Assembly (NCBI GenBank): GCA_029433525.1
Contig: JAQTIF010000002.1
Span: forward strand, 558,001-622,000
Origin: Enterobacteriaceae bacterium ESL0689
Lineage (GTDB): Bacteria > Pseudomonadota > Gammaproteobacteria > Enterobacterales > Enterobacteriaceae
Direction: 5' to 3'
Length of the DNA: 64,000 nucleotides
Part shown: piece by piece, positions 23,455 through 35,316 of the stretch
How positions within the stretch are numbered: the stretch's first letter is position 1
Layout: each line of letters starts with the position of its first letter
Notes under the pieces: generated by a model
What the model was told of the DNA's origin: nothing
What the model saw: only the letters and a program-made list of their open reading frames with translations
Databases searched by the model: none
Program-made: the position numbers and the translations under genes

Positions 23455-24767
23455 CTTAACTCCTTCGCCAGATGGGTAAAAACCTCACCGCGATGTTCAA
23501 AATTGTTAAATTGATCGAGACTGGCACATGCGGGTGATAACAGTACCATATCACCCGGCTTCAGTTGCGGCGCAATCTGGCGCATCGCCTGTTCCATCGT
23601 CTCGGTTTGTGTCGCCACTTCCGGGCGTAACGCCGCCAGCTGTTCACCATCACGGCCAAAACAATACAGACGAATATTATCACCGGTCAGATAGCGTTTA
23701 AGCGGCGTAAAATCCGCCGACTTTCCATCGCCACCCAGTAGCAAATATAACGTACCGCTGACATGCAGACCGTTCAGGGCTGCCTCGGTACTCCCGACAT
23801 TCGTCGCTTTAGAGTCATCTATCCAGCGGACATCATTATGCCGGAACACCAGCTGAAAACGGTGTGTCAGACCTTCAAATGTGGTCAGTGCCTTAAGGCT
23901 ACTGGCACGCGGCAGCCCCACCGCGTCTGACAGCGCCAGCGCGGCCAGCGCATTGCTGTAGTTATGCTGGCCGCTGACAGACATCTCTTTGACATTCAGT
24001 ACTTTCTCACCTTTTACCCGCAGCCAGGTTTCCCCCTGTTGATGGTTGAGATGATAATCACCGATATCCACACCAAAGCTAATGCAACGTTCATCCGCGC
24101 CATGCACCGGCATCGTCAACGCATCATCCGCATTCACAACACAGACCCGGGCATTCTCATACACCCGAAGTTTGGCCGCGCGATATTGCTGCATCCCTAA
24201 TGGATAGCGATTCATATGATCTTCAGTCACATTAAGGATCGTTGCCGCCGCTGCCCGCAGGCTAAAGGTCGTTTCCAGCTGGAAGCTGGACAGCTCCAGG
24301 ATATACAGTTCGTATGGGTCATTCAGCAACATCAGGGCAGGCAGGCCGATATTACCGCCGACCCCTACATTGACCCCTGCTGCTTTTGCCATTTCACCTG
24401 CCAGGGTTGTGACCGTGCTTTTACCATTAGAGCCGGTAATCGCGATAATCGGTGCCTGTGCTTCACGACAGAACAATTCGATATCACCGATAATTTCGAT
24501 ACCCATATTGGCCGCCGCATTCAACAGCGGATGACTTAACGCAATACCCGGGCTGGCGACAATCAGATCAGCCGCCAGCAGCCACTCTTCATTCAGTCCC
24601 CCGGTATGGCATTCCACCGTTGCCGGTAATTTTTCTATCCCCGGCGGTGCGCTGCGGGTATCCATCACCCGAGGCGTGATGCCGCGAGCCATGAAAAAGT
24701 CGACACAGGATAACCCGGTCATACCGAGCCCAATAATGATGACTTCTTTACCCTGATAATCTGCCAT
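23451..24767 (-). CDS. murD: UDP-MurNAc-L-Ala--D-glutamate ligase
   Basis: 438 residues. It adds D-Glu, the second Mur ligation. The N-terminal UDP-binding domain has [14 protein letters not shown], the P-loop is [13 protein letters not shown] near 110, then the catalytic region [10 protein letters not shown] and the C-terminal [11 protein letters not shown]. It overlaps ftsW and lies two bases after mraY, so coupling is tight. Confidence 0.98.
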   Translation of the reverse strand: MADYQGKEVIIIGLGMTGLSCVDFFMARGITPRVMDTRSAPPGIEKLPATVECHTGGLNEEWLLAADLIVASPGIALSHPLLNAAANMGIEIIGDIELFCREAQAPIIAITGSNGKSTVTTLAGEMAKAAGVNVGVGGNIGLPALMLLNDPYELYILELSSFQLETTFSLRAAAATILNVTEDHMNRYPLGMQQYRAAKLRVYENARVCVVNADDALTMPVHGADERCISFGVDIGDYHLNHQQGETWLRVKGEKVLNVKEMSVSGQHNYSNALAALALSDAVGLPRASSLKALTTFEGLTHRFQLVFRHNDVRWIDDSKATNVGSTEAALNGLHVSGTLYLLLGGDGKSADFTPLKRYLTGDNIRLYCFGRDGEQLAALRPEVATQTETMEQAMRQIAPQLKPGDMVLLSPACASLDQFNNFEHRGEVFTHLAKELS

Positions 24768-24769
24768 GA

Positions 24770-25852
24770 TTAACGCACCTTGAGCGTCGCCAGGCCGATC
24801 AGTACCAGCACCAGCGAAATAATCCAGAATCGAACAATAACCCGTGGCTCAGGCCAGCCTTTCAATTCGTAATGATGGTGGATCGGCGCCATGCGAAAGA
24901 TACGCTGGCCACGAAGTTTAAAGGAACCGACCTGCAAAATGACCGACAGCGTTTCTACGACAAAGATACCGCCCATAATCACCAGCAGAAATTCCTGGCG
25001 CAATAACACGGCAATGATACCCAGCGCACCACCTAACGCCAGTGAACCGACATCGCCCATAAAAACCTGTGCAGGATAGGTATTGAACCACAGAAAACCG
25101 AGGCCAGCACCGACAATGGCGGTACAGACGATCACCAGTTCCCCGGCATGACGCAGATAAGGAATATGCAGATAACTGGCAAAGTTCATATTGCCGGTTG
25201 CCCATGCGACCAGCGCAAAACCGGCGGCGACAAAGACGGTTGTCATAATGGCCAGGCCATCGAGACCGTCGGTCAGATTGACGGCATTACCGGTACCCAC
25301 GATCACAAAATAGGCCAGCAAAATATACAGCATCCCCAGTTGTGGCATGACATCTTTAAAGAATGGCACCACCAGCACCGTTGCTGCGGTGTCTTTGCCG
25401 GTGATATACAATACAAAGGCGACAACCAGCGCAATCACTGACATCCAGAAATATTTCCAGCGCGCAATCAATCCATGGGTGTCTTTACGCACCACTTTAC
25501 GGTAATCATCGACAAACCCGATAACACCATAACCTGTCAGCACAGCCAGTACACACCAGACATACGGATTAGAAAGATCCGTCCAGAGCAGCACGGAAAC
25601 CACAATCGCCATCAGGATCATGATACCGCCCATCGTCGGCGTTCCGCGTTTACTAAAATGCGATTCCGGCCCATCATTGCGTACTACCTGACCAAACGCG
25701 AGTTTTTGCAAACGGGCGATCATGTGTGGCCCCATCCACAACGAGAAGAATAGCGCAGTCAAAAGGCTGATAATGGCGCGGAATGTCAGATAGGAAAAGA
25801 CGTTAAAGCCGGAATAATATTTGACCAGATGTTCGGCCAGCCATACTAACAT
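24770..25852 (-). CDS. mraY: Phospho-MurNAc-pentapeptide translocase MraY
   Basis: 360 residues, about ten membrane helices. It makes lipid I by moving phospho-MurNAc-pentapeptide onto undecaprenyl phosphate. Active-site acidic stretches are FVDDYRKV near 114, [10 protein letters not shown] near 192 and [12 protein letters not shown] near 264, followed by the HHHYELKGW histidine motif. It overlaps murF by seven bases. Confidence 0.98.
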   Translation of the reverse strand: MLVWLAEHLVKYYSGFNVFSYLTFRAIISLLTALFFSLWMGPHMIARLQKLAFGQVVRNDGPESHFSKRGTPTMGGIMILMAIVVSVLLWTDLSNPYVWCVLAVLTGYGVIGFVDDYRKVVRKDTHGLIARWKYFWMSVIALVVAFVLYITGKDTAATVLVVPFFKDVMPQLGMLYILLAYFVIVGTGNAVNLTDGLDGLAIMTTVFVAAGFALVAWATGNMNFASYLHIPYLRHAGELVIVCTAIVGAGLGFLWFNTYPAQVFMGDVGSLALGGALGIIAVLLRQEFLLVIMGGIFVVETLSVILQVGSFKLRGQRIFRMAPIHHHYELKGWPEPRVIVRFWIISLVLVLIGLATLKVR

Positions 25853-27204
25853 GTCCCATTCTCCTGTAATGCGTGTACTACCTCTTCCATAGCAGCACTA
25901 CGTGAACCTTTTATTAATATTGTTATGATGCTGTGTTGTGCGCAGAGTTCGCGCAGACGTGTCACTAACGCGGTCTTATTGCTGAAGTGTTCACCTGTCG
26001 CGCTGGCACGGCTGATTTTTTCACTCATGACCCCCACACTCAGTACACAGTCAATTCCTGCCGTTGTTGCGGCCTCTCCCACCTGGCGGTGACAGGCTTC
26101 GCTCGCCTCTCCCAGTTCGGCCATATCACCCACCACCAGTACGCGATAGCCCGGCATTTCCGACAATACCTGTACTGCCGCGAGCATTGAGCCCACATTG
26201 GCGTTATAGGTATCATCAAGCAGTAGCTGATTTTTCGCGAGAACAAGCGGGAATAAGCGACCTGGCACCGCTTTCAGTTGCGCCAGTCCGTTTCTGATCG
26301 CAGATAAATCAGCCCCTGCCGCCATCGCCAGTGCGGCGGCGGCCAGCGCATTCGCGATATTATGGCGTCCCGGTAAAGGGAGCTGAACAGCGATGCTGCC
26401 CGCTGGCGTCTGCAAGGTAAATGCTGTACCTTGCCCGCTGACCTGAATATCCGTCGCCGTAAAATCACTTTGCGTGCTATTCAGTGAAAAGTGCCACACT
26501 TTGCGATCAGCAAGGGTTTTCAGCCAGTTTAATTCGTCATTGTTATCGGCGTTAATAATGGCGATACCATCTTGTGCCAGGCCGGTAAAGATTTCACCTT
26601 TTGCCTTTGCCACGCCCGCTAGCGAACCGAAACCTTCAAGATGCGCAGCAGACAGGTTGTTAATCAGCGCGGCATCGGGAGCAGTCAGACTGACCGTCCA
26701 TGCGATTTCTCCCCGGTGATTGGCCCCTAACTCGATAACCGCATAACGATCTTCGCGGGTCAGGCGTAGCAGGGTCATGGGTACCCCGATATCGTTATTC
26801 AGATTGCCAGCGGTATATAACGTTTTGCCACACTGGCTCAGGATCGAGGCCGTCATCTCTTTGACCGATGTTTTGCCGCAGGAACCGGTCAGCGCCACCA
26901 CACGTGCCGGAACCTGTCGACGCACCCAGCCAGCCAGTTCACCCAAAGCCTGTCGGGTGTCTTTTACCACCACCTGCGGCAAATCACACGCCAGCAGATG
27001 GTCTACCAGTAATGCTCCGGCCCCTTTTTGTTTTGCCTGTTCAGCAAAGTCATGGGCATCAAAACGCTCGCCTTTCAGTGCCACAAACAGGCAACCGGGA
27101 GTGATTTTTCGGCTGTCTGTCATCACTTGATCAATGCAGCGATCGTCGCCATAGCGTTTACCGTGAGTGATATCCGCAAGCTGGCGTAACGTCAGTTCTA
27201 TCAT
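25846..27204 (-). CDS. murF: UDP-MurNAc-tripeptide--D-Ala-D-Ala ligase
   Basis: 452 residues. It completes the pentapeptide precursor using the dipeptide made by DdlB. The P-loop is [14 protein letters not shown] near 104, then [10 protein letters not shown] and the C-terminal [11 protein letters not shown] with VVGDMAELG. It overlaps murE by four bases and mraY by seven. Confidence 0.97.
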   Translation of the reverse strand: MIELTLRQLADITHGKRYGDDRCIDQVMTDSRKITPGCLFVALKGERFDAHDFAEQAKQKGAGALLVDHLLACDLPQVVVKDTRQALGELAGWVRRQVPARVVALTGSCGKTSVKEMTASILSQCGKTLYTAGNLNNDIGVPMTLLRLTREDRYAVIELGANHRGEIAWTVSLTAPDAALINNLSAAHLEGFGSLAGVAKAKGEIFTGLAQDGIAIINADNNDELNWLKTLADRKVWHFSLNSTQSDFTATDIQVSGQGTAFTLQTPAGSIAVQLPLPGRHNIANALAAAALAMAAGADLSAIRNGLAQLKAVPGRLFPLVLAKNQLLLDDTYNANVGSMLAAVQVLSEMPGYRVLVVGDMAELGEASEACHRQVGEAATTAGIDCVLSVGVMSEKISRASATGEHFSNKTALVTRLRELCAQHSIITILIKGSRSAAMEEVVHALQENGTC

Positions 27205-28688
27205 GCCACCACCCCTAACAGATCGGCTACAGTCAGCCGATCCGAGTAGTCAAGACGGCGATGGCCGACTATCTGATAATCCTCATGACCTTTTCCGGCG
27301 ATCAGTAAGACATCATTCTCTCGCGCCTGCTTTACGGCATATGTTACCGCCTCCGCGCGCCCCGGTTTTACCACCGCCCGTCCGGCATCAACCATCCCTG
27401 TGAGGATATCGTTGATAATGGCATCCGGATCTTCTGTGCGTGGATTATCACTGGTGATCACTACCCGATCAGCAAACTCTTCGGCAATCGCTCCCATCAA
27501 TGGACGCTTGCCTTTATCACGATCACCACCACAGCCAAACACGCACCACAAATTGCCATCACAGTGCAGCCGCGCCGCCTGTAATGCTTTTTCCAGCGCA
27601 TCCGGGGTATGGGCATAATCGACCACCACGGTCGGTTTACCTGGCGCACTAAATACTTCCATCCGGCCACAAACAGGGCGCAGACCGGAAACAGTTGACA
27701 GCAATGCTGCCAGCGGATAACCCAGTGCCAGCAGGGTTGCCAGTGCCAGCAGCAGGTTGCTGACATTGAAAGCCCCCATCAGAGGGCTCTCGAGAATACC
27801 CTGTCCCCAACAGGAATCGAAACAGATAGTCGCGCCCCTATCGTGGTAGTCGACGCGGGTCGCCGATAACCAGCGACCCGCGCCGTTGAGATCCGCCGTG
27901 CTATTGATCGATACCGCAACGGCATCCGGCAATTTTGTCAGCCAGCGGCGGCCGGTTTCATCATCCGCGTTGATGATCGCTTGACCATAATGATGCGCGG
28001 CGAAAAGCTGCCACTTCGCTGCCGCATAATGTTCCATATCACCATGATAATCGAGATGATCACGGCTCAGATTAGTGAATACGGAGGCCGCAAATGGCAG
28101 CGCTGCAACCCGATGCTGAACCAGACCGTGAGAAGAGACCTCCATCGCGGCAAAGATCGCCCCTTGCCCGGCCAGACGAAACAGTTCGTGTTGTACTGCT
28201 ACCGCAGAACCGGTGGTATTTTCTGTCGTGATGATATGATTCAGCAAACCATTCCCCAGAGTACCCATCACCGCACTGGTTTCCCCCAGTTGTTGCGTCC
28301 ATTGTGCCAGCAGTTGTGTCGTCGTTGTTTTACCGTTGGTTCCGGTCACGCCGACCAGACGTAAACGTTGTGCTGGCTGATGATAAAAACGACCGGCCAG
28401 GGCAGATAAACGCTGATCAAGCTGGCTCAGATAAATCACCGGGACGCCATCCCGTTCCGTGATGTCTTTGTCATTGGCCTCGCCGCTGGCTTCTGCAATC
28501 ACGGCGGCGACCCCGCGCGCTATCGCCTGGGGAATATAACAACGGCCATCGGTCTGATGGCCTGAGATGGCGATAAAGAGATCACCGGTCGCCGCTGTCC
28601 GGCTATCCAGTGTCATCTCACGCAATATTCGCTCCGGTGCATCGGGCACCCACGGAGCGAGAAGGTCGCGTAAATTACGATCTGCCAC
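27201..28688 (-). CDS. murE: UDP-MurNAc-L-Ala-D-Glu--meso-diaminopimelate ligase
   Basis: 495 residues from GTG 28688 ([13 protein letters not shown]), the E. coli start; a further in-frame GTG at 28700 is less likely. It adds meso-DAP. The P-loop is [14 protein letters not shown] near 111, then TENTTGSAV and the DAP-recognition motif DNPRTEDP near 413. In E. coli the ftsI 3' end overlaps the murE start. Here the overlapping ftsI reading frame is still present past an earlier ftsI stop (see ftsI). Confidence 0.97.
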   Translation of the reverse strand: MADRNLRDLLAPWVPDAPERILREMTLDSRTAATGDLFIAISGHQTDGRCYIPQAIARGVAAVIAEASGEANDKDITERDGVPVIYLSQLDQRLSALAGRFYHQPAQRLRLVGVTGTNGKTTTTQLLAQWTQQLGETSAVMGTLGNGLLNHIITTENTTGSAVAVQHELFRLAGQGAIFAAMEVSSHGLVQHRVAALPFAASVFTNLSRDHLDYHGDMEHYAAAKWQLFAAHHYGQAIINADDETGRRWLTKLPDAVAVSINSTADLNGAGRWLSATRVDYHDRGATICFDSCWGQGILESPLMGAFNVSNLLLALATLLALGYPLAALLSTVSGLRPVCGRMEVFSAPGKPTVVVDYAHTPDALEKALQAARLHCDGNLWCVFGCGGDRDKGKRPLMGAIAEEFADRVVITSDNPRTEDPDAIINDILTGMVDAGRAVVKPGRAEAVTYAVKQARENDVLLIAGKGHEDYQIVGHRRLDYSDRLTVADLLGVVA

Positions 28689-28728
28689 CTGTTCCCTCAC
28701 CTTGATTCATCACAATTGACTCTCTCTG

Positions 28729-30447
28729 TTAATTACCGGTGGCTAATGCATCAGGTTCGATATTCATCGTGCGCAGTACGCCCCCCATGATGGCACCAAA
28801 CACCGGTGCCGAAACCGCACCGCCATAGTATTTACCCGCTTGTGGATCGTTAATGACCACCACCAGCGCAAAACGAGGGTGACTGGCGGGCGCGACACCG
28901 GCGGTATAGGCAATATATTTGTTAATGTAATGGCCATCGGTGCCTACTTTTTTTGCCGTACCGGTCTTAATCGCAATACGATAGCCTTTAATGGCTGCTT
29001 TCACACCGCCGCCGCCCGGCAGCGCTACACTTTCCATCATATGCACAACCGTTCGCACCAGCGGCTCAGGAAACACACGCTCTCCCGGAACTGGCGGGTC
29101 AACTTTGGTAATCGATAATGGGCGATAGATACCATAACTGCCGATGGTTGCGTAGACGCGAGCTAACTGTAACGGCGTTACCATCAACCCGTAGCCAAAA
29201 GAAAAGGTGGCTCTTTCGATATCAGACCACCGTTTTTTTTGCGGAAATAAACCACTGCGTTCGCCAACTAACCCCAGATTTGTTGTTTTTCCTAGTCCGA
29301 AACGTGAGTAAGTATCTACTAACGCTGAGGACGGCATCGCTAACGCCAGTCTGGAAACACCGACGTTACTTGATTTCTGGAGCACCCCGGTTAGTGTCAG
29401 CTCACCATAGCGTGCCACATCTTTGATTTCATGGCCATTAATACTATACGGCAATGTATTCAGTACGGTTTTTTCATTGACAATACCCCGCTGCAACGCC
29501 GTCATCACTACCATCGGTTTGACGGTTGATCCTGGCTCAAACACGTCAGTGATCGTTCGGTTACGCATGATATCTTTCGCCGTTCCGGAGAAATTATTGG
29601 GGTTATATGAGGGACTATTCGCCATCGCCAGAACTTCACCAGTACTGACATCCACCAGTACCGCACTGCCCGATTCCGCTTTGTTAAATGCCACTGCATT
29701 GTTAAGTTCGCGATAAACCAGCGCCTGTAAGCGCTCATCAATGCTTAACGCCAGATTATGTGCTGCCTGGCTGTCAGTGGAGGAAACATCCTCAATCACA
29801 CGGCCATAACGATCTTTACGCACCACACGTTCACCGGGCTGACCGGTAAGCCATTGATCAAAGCTTTTTTCGACGCCCTCAATCCCCTTACTATCCACAT
29901 CCGTCAAACCAATAAGGTGAGCGGTCACTTCGCCTGAGGGATAATAGCGACGGGACTCTTCCCGCAGATAAATCCCCGGTAATTTGAGCTTCTGAATATA
30001 ATCCGCCATATCAGGGTTTACCTGGCGTGCCAGATAGATAAAACGCATTTTGGGGTTAGCATTGATACGTGATGCCAGTTGATCGAGAGGCATATTTAAC
30101 GCATCCGCCAGGGCTTTCCAGCGATTATCAATCGTGACGCCGCCCGCGTCATAGAGCTCTTTAGGGTCGGCCCAAATGGCTTTTACCGGCACACTCACCG
30201 CCAGAGGACGCCCGGATCGGTCAGTGATCATGCCACGAGCCGTCACCACCTCCTGTACCCGCAGAGAACGCATATCTCCCTGGCGTACCAGCATATCCTG
30301 ACTGATTATCTGGAGCCAGGCGACACGCCCCAGCAGGAACAGCAAAGCCAGCAGAATACAACCGCACAACAAAGCAAAACGCCACGCGATAAAGCTGGTT
30401 TGCTCTTCCTTGTGCTTTGCTTTTGGCATTTTGGGCGCGGTTTTCAT
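28729..30447 (-). CDS. ftsI: Septal transpeptidase FtsI (PBP3), tail removed by an in-frame stop
   Basis: 572 residues, against 588 in E. coli. It cross-links septal peptidoglycan with FtsW. A membrane anchor (about 24-44) precedes the pedestal domain and the transpeptidase with active-site STVKPM near 307, SSN near 359 and KTGT near 494. It ends at DALATGN-TAA. Beyond the TAA the same frame continues [17 protein letters not shown] and then a stop at 28675-28677 inside murE, matching the E. coli tail [12 protein letters not shown] that Prc cleaves off. So the tail codons survive but are cut off by a stop at 28729-28731. The mature enzyme should lose only a few residues and is probably functional. 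Confidence 0.95.
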   Translation of the reverse strand: MKTAPKMPKAKHKEEQTSFIAWRFALLCGCILLALLFLLGRVAWLQIISQDMLVRQGDMRSLRVQEVVTARGMITDRSGRPLAVSVPVKAIWADPKELYDAGGVTIDNRWKALADALNMPLDQLASRINANPKMRFIYLARQVNPDMADYIQKLKLPGIYLREESRRYYPSGEVTAHLIGLTDVDSKGIEGVEKSFDQWLTGQPGERVVRKDRYGRVIEDVSSTDSQAAHNLALSIDERLQALVYRELNNAVAFNKAESGSAVLVDVSTGEVLAMANSPSYNPNNFSGTAKDIMRNRTITDVFEPGSTVKPMVVMTALQRGIVNEKTVLNTLPYSINGHEIKDVARYGELTLTGVLQKSSNVGVSRLALAMPSSALVDTYSRFGLGKTTNLGLVGERSGLFPQKKRWSDIERATFSFGYGLMVTPLQLARVYATIGSYGIYRPLSITKVDPPVPGERVFPEPLVRTVVHMMESVALPGGGGVKAAIKGYRIAIKTGTAKKVGTDGHYINKYIAYTAGVAPASHPRFALVVVINDPQAGKYYGGAVSAPVFGAIMGGVLRTMNIEPDALATGN

Positions 30448-30462
30448 GCGTCACAATCATCC

Positions 30463-30828
30463 TTATTTTTGTACCACAATATTTTCTTGCGCCGGATCAA
30501 CATGCTGCATCTGCAACTTCACAGTCGCAATCCGTTCCACGCGACTGTGATCAGCGAAGGCGTTCTCTTCAAGGATCAGGTTACGCCATTCAATATCCAG
30601 CGCATCACGCTCCAGAACCAGCTGCTCACGTTGCGCAGTGAGCAGGCGGGTATAGTGCGCCGTAGTCACAACACTGACTGCTGTAATGATGATACCAATG
30701 AACAGACAGACTGGCAGTTTACCAAATCGCAGTAAATCATCGCCAATAACACCCGGCAGCGCATGCCGGGTGTGACTACTTAACGATCCTTTGACTTTAC
30801 TGAGTGCTTCAGTCACATTGTCGATCAT
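30463..30828 (-). CDS. ftsL: Cell division protein FtsL
   Basis: 121 residues, E. coli length. It has a cytoplasmic N-terminus, one membrane helix (about 38-57) and a periplasmic coiled coil with leucine-type spacing ([20 protein letters not shown]). It forms the FtsQLB complex and activates FtsWI. It overlaps rsmH by four bases. Confidence 0.96.
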   Translation of the reverse strand: MIDNVTEALSKVKGSLSSHTRHALPGVIGDDLLRFGKLPVCLFIGIIITAVSVVTTAHYTRLLTAQREQLVLERDALDIEWRNLILEENAFADHSRVERIATVKLQMQHVDPAQENIVVQK

Positions 30829-31763
30829 GCGTTCATCCTTTCTGCAATTCGCAGCACCGAACTACGCGCGCGGGGATTTTCTGCGACCTCTTTTTCATCT
30901 GGCATCCACTTACCGACTACCCGTAACTCACGTCCCCCCAGTTTGCTCAGTTGTGCTTCTGTCATTGGCACCCCGGCGGGAACCTGTGGGCCACGGCTGT
31001 GTTCACGCATAAAACGCTTCACAATACGGTCTTCCAGCGAATGAAAGCTGATGATTGATAGTCGACCGCCTGCTGCCAGCGCGCTCAGTGAACCTTCCAG
31101 CGCCTGCGCTATCTCGTCCAGCTCACTATTGATCCAGATCCGTACCGCCTGGAAAGTCCGTGTCGCTGGATGCTTGAATTTATCTTTCACTGGCATGGCG
31201 GCGCTTACCACCTCAGCCAGCTCCTGGGTACGGGTCATCGGGGTATGGCGATTACGTTCAACAATGGCGCGCGCAATTCGCTTCGCAAAACGCTCTTCGC
31301 CAAACGTTTTAAGCACCCAGGCGATATCCGCTTCCTCCGCGCTCTGTAACCACTCGGCGGCAGATTGTCCGCGTGTTGGATCCATGCGCATATCCAGAGG
31401 GCCATCGCGCATGAATGAAAAACCTCTTTCGGCATCATCCAGTTGCGGTGAAGAGACCCCCAGATCGAGGAGGATTCCATCAATTTTATGCATCAGCTGA
31501 CGTTGGTTCACATACTCTGCCAGTGCCGAAAAAGGGCCGTGGATAATAGAAAAACGCGGGTCGTTAATCGCTTTCGCCGCTGCGATAGCTTGCGGATCAC
31601 GATCAATCGCCAGCAAGCGCCCCTTCTCACCCAGTCGGGAAAGAATAAGACGTGAATGTCCGCCGCGACCGAAAGTGCCATCGATATAGACACCTTCGGA
31701 ATGAATATTCAAACCATTAACGGCTTCATCAAGCAATACTGTGGTATGTGTAAAATCTTCCAT
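30825..31763 (-). CDS. rsmH: 16S rRNA m4C1402 methyltransferase RsmH
   Basis: 312 residues from ATG 31763 ([15 protein letters not shown]), chosen over a longer frame because homology begins there and mraZ ends ten bases before. The SAM site is [15 protein letters not shown] near 32, then [20 protein letters not shown] and the C-terminal [15 protein letters not shown]. It methylates N4 of C1402 in the 30S P site. It is the second gene of the cluster. Confidence 0.97.
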   Translation of the reverse strand: MEDFTHTTVLLDEAVNGLNIHSEGVYIDGTFGRGGHSRLILSRLGEKGRLLAIDRDPQAIAAAKAINDPRFSIIHGPFSALAEYVNQRQLMHKIDGILLDLGVSSPQLDDAERGFSFMRDGPLDMRMDPTRGQSAAEWLQSAEEADIAWVLKTFGEERFAKRIARAIVERNRHTPMTRTQELAEVVSAAMPVKDKFKHPATRTFQAVRIWINSELDEIAQALEGSLSALAAGGRLSIISFHSLEDRIVKRFMREHSRGPQVPAGVPMTEAQLSKLGGRELRVVGKWMPDEKEVAENPRARSSVLRIAERMNA

Positions 31764-31773
31764 CGTTTTATAG

Positions 31774-32232
31774 TTATAGAGATAAATCCTGCAAACGCTC
31801 TGGTAATGCGTCTGTCGCGAATTTTTCAGCGTCAATATCTTCCCTGACCTGTCGATACCAGGTCATTTCATCCCACAGTTCAAATTTATTAAACTGCCCA
31901 ACCAGCATCACTTGTTTTATTAATCCGGCGTGTTGCCGTAATACCGGTGCAATCAAAAGGCGACCAGAATTATCCATCTGACATTCACTGGCATGCCCTA
32001 AAAGTAAGCGCTGTACACGCCGCTCAACCGGATTCATGCTCGATAAACGTGACAATTTTTGCTCAATGACTTCCCACTCAGGCAAGGGATAAAGCAACAG
32101 ACACGGATGGTGGATATCTATCGTGCAAACCAATTGCCCGCTAGCCTCTTTAAGCAACGCGTCACGATAGCGTACCGGCACTGATAGGCGGCCTTTACTA
32201 TCAAGATTGACTAACGTTGCCCCACGGAACAT
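31774..32232 (-). CDS. mraZ: Transcriptional regulator MraZ
   Basis: 152 residues from ATG 32232 ([19 protein letters not shown]), with two AbrB/SpoVT-type repeats (about 1-70 and 75-145); the second contains [24 protein letters not shown] residues. It represses its own promoter and the head of the division cluster by binding GTGG repeats, which are visible just upstream. An in-frame extension to 32268 runs through those repeats and is rejected. Confidence 0.95.
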   Translation of the reverse strand: MFRGATLVNLDSKGRLSVPVRYRDALLKEASGQLVCTIDIHHPCLLLYPLPEWEVIEQKLSRLSSMNPVERRVQRLLLGHASECQMDNSGRLLIAPVLRQHAGLIKQVMLVGQFNKFELWDEMTWYRQVREDIDAEKFATDALPERLQDLSL

Positions 32233-32246
32233 GCCAGCTTGTTCTC

Positions 32247-32276
32247 CTTTTGCCACTTTACACCACAAATTCCCAC
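32247..32276 (-). promoter_or_regulatory. MraZ-binding direct repeats
   Basis: On the minus strand three 10-base units follow one another: GTGGGAATTT, GTGGTGTAAA, GTGGCAAAAG. MraZ is known to bind TGGG-type repeats with this spacing upstream of its own gene in E. coli. The third unit runs into the mraZ ribosome site, so bound protein would block expression. Confidence 0.75.
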
Positions 32277-32755
32277 CACAGGAAGTTTACGGAGCAGGAG
32301 AAAAGCTTGTCAAGCTGACATGAATAGCAATGACACTAAAAGACGATTATTTACATCCAGTATCAGATCTGACGAAATATCCCGCTGATAAGAATGGTGT
32401 TTATCACTATCAATGCAGGTAAAAAAAAGACCTGAAAATATATAAAAATCAGCAATGGCATGGATTGAAAAAATAGCTGTGCAACAGAATATAATTTATT
32501 TATTTTCAATAAATACGATATTTTAACTTGTAAAAGCGTTTATTATTAGTATTTATTGTAACCAAAAATACACAGCTTAGCGTCTGGCCCACTTGGTTAT
32601 TGACGCAGCCAGTCTGGAACGCATGACAAGATAGACGCTCAATATTACAAAAAAGCGATGTGATGGGCAGTCGATGAATCGTGATGATAACGTTAATTTT
32701 CATAGCGCGACGGCAGCCAGTCACCGTCGCGCCTGGCCGGTTATCAGATGACCCG
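32277..32755 (-). other. cra-mraZ intergenic region
   Basis: About 480 bases without a supportable gene. It should hold the main promoter of the division cluster. It is AT-rich and includes a short MITE-like repeat at 32580-32640. Confidence 0.5.
32580..32640 (-). repeat. Short degenerate relative of the 144-bp MITE
   Basis: GCGTCTGGCCCA is followed by TTATTGACGCAGCCAGT, which matches one end of the 144-bp repeats at 57270 and 59533 almost base for base. The far end AGATAGACGCTC is an inverted partner of the near end. It is about 61 bases long with no clear target duplication, so it looks like an internally deleted, old copy. Confidence 0.5.
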
Positions 32756-33760
32756 TCAGCCTCGGTTCAGGCTCCCACGGCGATACAGATTACGCCGCAG
32801 GCGGCTCAGACCCGGCTTCGGCTTTCGTGGCTCATCAAGGCTGGCAAGGACAATCTCCAGGATCCTTTCAGCAACGTCGCGATGATGCTGGGCGACGGCC
32901 AGCACCGGGCATTGCACAAAATCCAGTAATTCGTTATCACCAAAGGTGGCGATCGCCAGATCAGAGGGCAATCGCCCTTCCCGGCGTAGTAGCACATCCA
33001 TCACCCCTTGTAATAAGGAGAATGATGTGGTGAACAGCAATTGTGGCATCGGATGTGTATTCAGCCAGCTATCAAACAGATGAGCGGCGGTTTCACGCTC
33101 GAAACTATTGGCATATAAATAATCGACTTCACGCGGATCATCACGCCATGCGGCACGAAATCCCTGTTCGCGCAAAAAACTGACCGACAACTCCGGCAAT
33201 GCGCCCAAATAAAGAACAGGGTCACCGGCAAACTGACGCCATTCCGTAGCCAGTAATTCCGCATCATCCTGATCAGCACCGACAACGCTGGAAAAATGTT
33301 CGGGATCCAGTGCGCGATCAAAACCCACTATCGGAAATGTATCGTTCGCCCAGCGCTGATAAAATGGGTGTACTGGCGGTAATGAGGTCGAAACAATAAT
33401 GGCATCCACCTGGCGCTGGAGCAGATGCTCAATACATTTCATTTCGTTATCAGGTCGATCTTCGGAGCAGGCGATCAGCAGTTGATAACCACGCTGACGC
33501 GCCTGACGTTCGAGATAATTAGCAATCCGGGTATAGCTCAAATTTTCCAGATTCGGCAGCACCAGACCAATAGAGCGTGTGCGACCGGCACGTAATCCGG
33601 CAGCAACGGCGTTCGGGTGATAATTGTACTGACGAACAACCGACATCACTTTATCGACAGTTTTATCGCTGACACGATATTGCTTCGCTTTACCGTTAAT
33701 CACATAGCTGGCAGTGGTTCGCGAGACCCCCGCCAGCCGGGCGATTTCATCCAGTTTCAC
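32756..33760 (-). CDS. cra: Catabolite repressor/activator Cra (FruR)
   Basis: 334 residues, E. coli length. A LacI/GalR-type regulator controlling the direction of carbon flow; fructose-1-phosphate is the known effector. The helix-turn-helix [20 protein letters not shown] is at the N-terminus, with the hinge [11 protein letters not shown] and the effector domain beginning [18 protein letters not shown]. In E. coli ilvIH lies just upstream; here it is absent. Confidence 0.96.
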   Translation of the reverse strand: MKLDEIARLAGVSRTTASYVINGKAKQYRVSDKTVDKVMSVVRQYNYHPNAVAAGLRAGRTRSIGLVLPNLENLSYTRIANYLERQARQRGYQLLIACSEDRPDNEMKCIEHLLQRQVDAIIVSTSLPPVHPFYQRWANDTFPIVGFDRALDPEHFSSVVGADQDDAELLATEWRQFAGDPVLYLGALPELSVSFLREQGFRAAWRDDPREVDYLYANSFERETAAHLFDSWLNTHPMPQLLFTTSFSLLQGVMDVLLRREGRLPSDLAIATFGDNELLDFVQCPVLAVAQHHRDVAERILEIVLASLDEPRKPKPGLSRLRRNLYRRGSLNRG

Positions 33761-34347
33761 AATGGCCCCTTCAATAACAAGCGCAAAATATAACCTTTTT
33801 TAACCCAGGCTTCATTCTGATCAAATCTAAACGCAGAATCGCTGCTACAGCAACTTCTTTTACTGATAACACGCAGGCATTCCACATAAAAATAACCCGC
33901 GTGGTCATCTGGCATCAGAACAGGGAGATATCACTTTATCACCGTACCACATGCACTACGTGGGGAGTGACAGACCCTGAATGATACAGTAAACAGGCGG
34001 TTCCGTATCTCCCCAAAATCAGATTTATCGAAATGACGTCTCCGCCGTGACTGGCATCACCTGGCGAGGGGCAGACAGCACGGGGATATCGCATCGTACA
34101 CGAAACAGGTAACGCGCTCAGATTGCGCCATTACCCAGGATAAAATGATCAATCAGATAATCCCGCTGAGTCAGGTTTTGCAAACAGCATAAAATCAATA
34201 TATTCATTATTCTGTTAAATAACCTGACTAATAAAAAATAAAAGTAATAATCGGTATAACTCATCGCTATAAACAGAATAAAACCCGGTTTATTCTGGCA
34301 TAATTTATATAATATGGCAAAAAAACAACAAGCTATAAAAGAATCTT
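33761..34347 (-). other. Gene-poor gap at the ilvIH position
   Basis: About 590 bases between leuO and cra. In E. coli and Salmonella ilvI and ilvH (acetohydroxyacid synthase III) lie here. No acetolactate-synthase-like residues were recognised. An 89-codon minus-strand frame (34118-34387) overlaps the leuO end, has odd composition and no ribosome site, and is probably chance. Confidence 0.6.
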
Positions 34348-35316
34348 TTAACGCTGACAAATTTTTGTCAGTAAGTTCTCCATCCACTGATGCCCTTTAT
34401 CACGCCCGGCAGACTCATGCCAGGAAAGATAGCATATCCGATTATTTCCCTTGACCGGTAACGGATGTAATTGCAATGGGAGCCGGGTAGCAAATTCACT
34501 GGCCAGCCAGCGCGGTGCTATTGCCACCATATTGGTTTGTGAAACCACATTTAATACGCTATCGAGGGCATTCCCCTGATAAGCGATACGCACCTGCCTG
34601 CCTGCCGAGCTATACCACGGCAGACTAAATGAAGCATAATTATCGAGCGCGACAACCGCATGCTCTTCCTGATAAATCCCGGCTTCATTCAGCGGATGGA
34701 TAATACGTGGATGCTTACACCGAGCCACTAACACCATGTCATCCTTGAATAAAGGAATACAGGAAAATTCAGGTCGACGAAACTCTTCATAGCCAATAAT
34801 AAAGTCAAATTCCTGAGAACGTAATTGGTATTCGGCATCTTTATTGGGTGAAACTTTAAAAACTAACTGGATATTGGGGGCGATTTCGCTCACTTTATTA
34901 AAAATAATCGATGTCAGATGGATATCCAGAGGACTACTGATACAGAGGTTGAAAAGGCGTTCGCTGTTGAGTGGTTCGAATCCTGAAGAGGGGAGCTCAT
35001 TCTGCACTAACTGCAGGGCTTGATGTACCGCGTTAAAGAGATGAAAAGCGCGTGCGGTTGGCTGGATCCCTCGACCATAGCGAACAAATAACTCATCATT
35101 AAACATAATTTTGAGGCGCGCAACGGCATTGCTCACCGCAGGCTGGGACATTCCCAGCAAAAGAGCGGCGCGTGTAATATTCTGCTCTTTCATCACCGCA
35201 TCAAAAACGGTCAGTAAGTTAAGATCAACGGTTCTGAGTTGAGGCTTTATGACTTCTGCCCCATTGTGAGGCACAGGGGTATTGTGAGGTTCAGGTACTG
35301 AATTTCCACTTGTCAT
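34348..35316 (-). CDS. leuO: LysR-type regulator LeuO
   Basis: 322 residues, slightly longer than E. coli (314) through a variable N-terminus. The winged helix region is conserved: [20 protein letters not shown], then [20 protein letters not shown]. The C-terminus has the family stretch [19 protein letters not shown]. LeuO opposes H-NS silencing and controls many stress and surface genes. It diverges from leuABCD across an AT-rich spacer, as in E. coli. Confidence 0.95.
   Translation of the reverse strand: MTSGNSVPEPHNTPVPHNGAEVIKPQLRTVDLNLLTVFDAVMKEQNITRAALLLGMSQPAVSNAVARLKIMFNDELFVRYGRGIQPTARAFHLFNAVHQALQLVQNELPSSGFEPLNSERLFNLCISSPLDIHLTSIIFNKVSEIAPNIQLVFKVSPNKDAEYQLRSQEFDFIIGYEEFRRPEFSCIPLFKDDMVLVARCKHPRIIHPLNEAGIYQEEHAVVALDNYASFSLPWYSSAGRQVRIAYQGNALDSVLNVVSQTNMVAIAPRWLASEFATRLPLQLHPLPVKGNNRICYLSWHESAGRDKGHQWMENLLTKICQR

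Noticed and set aside
34118..34387. 89-codon minus-strand frame after leuO
   Set aside because: It overlaps the leuO 3' end, has no ribosome site, and its residues do not resemble a protein family.
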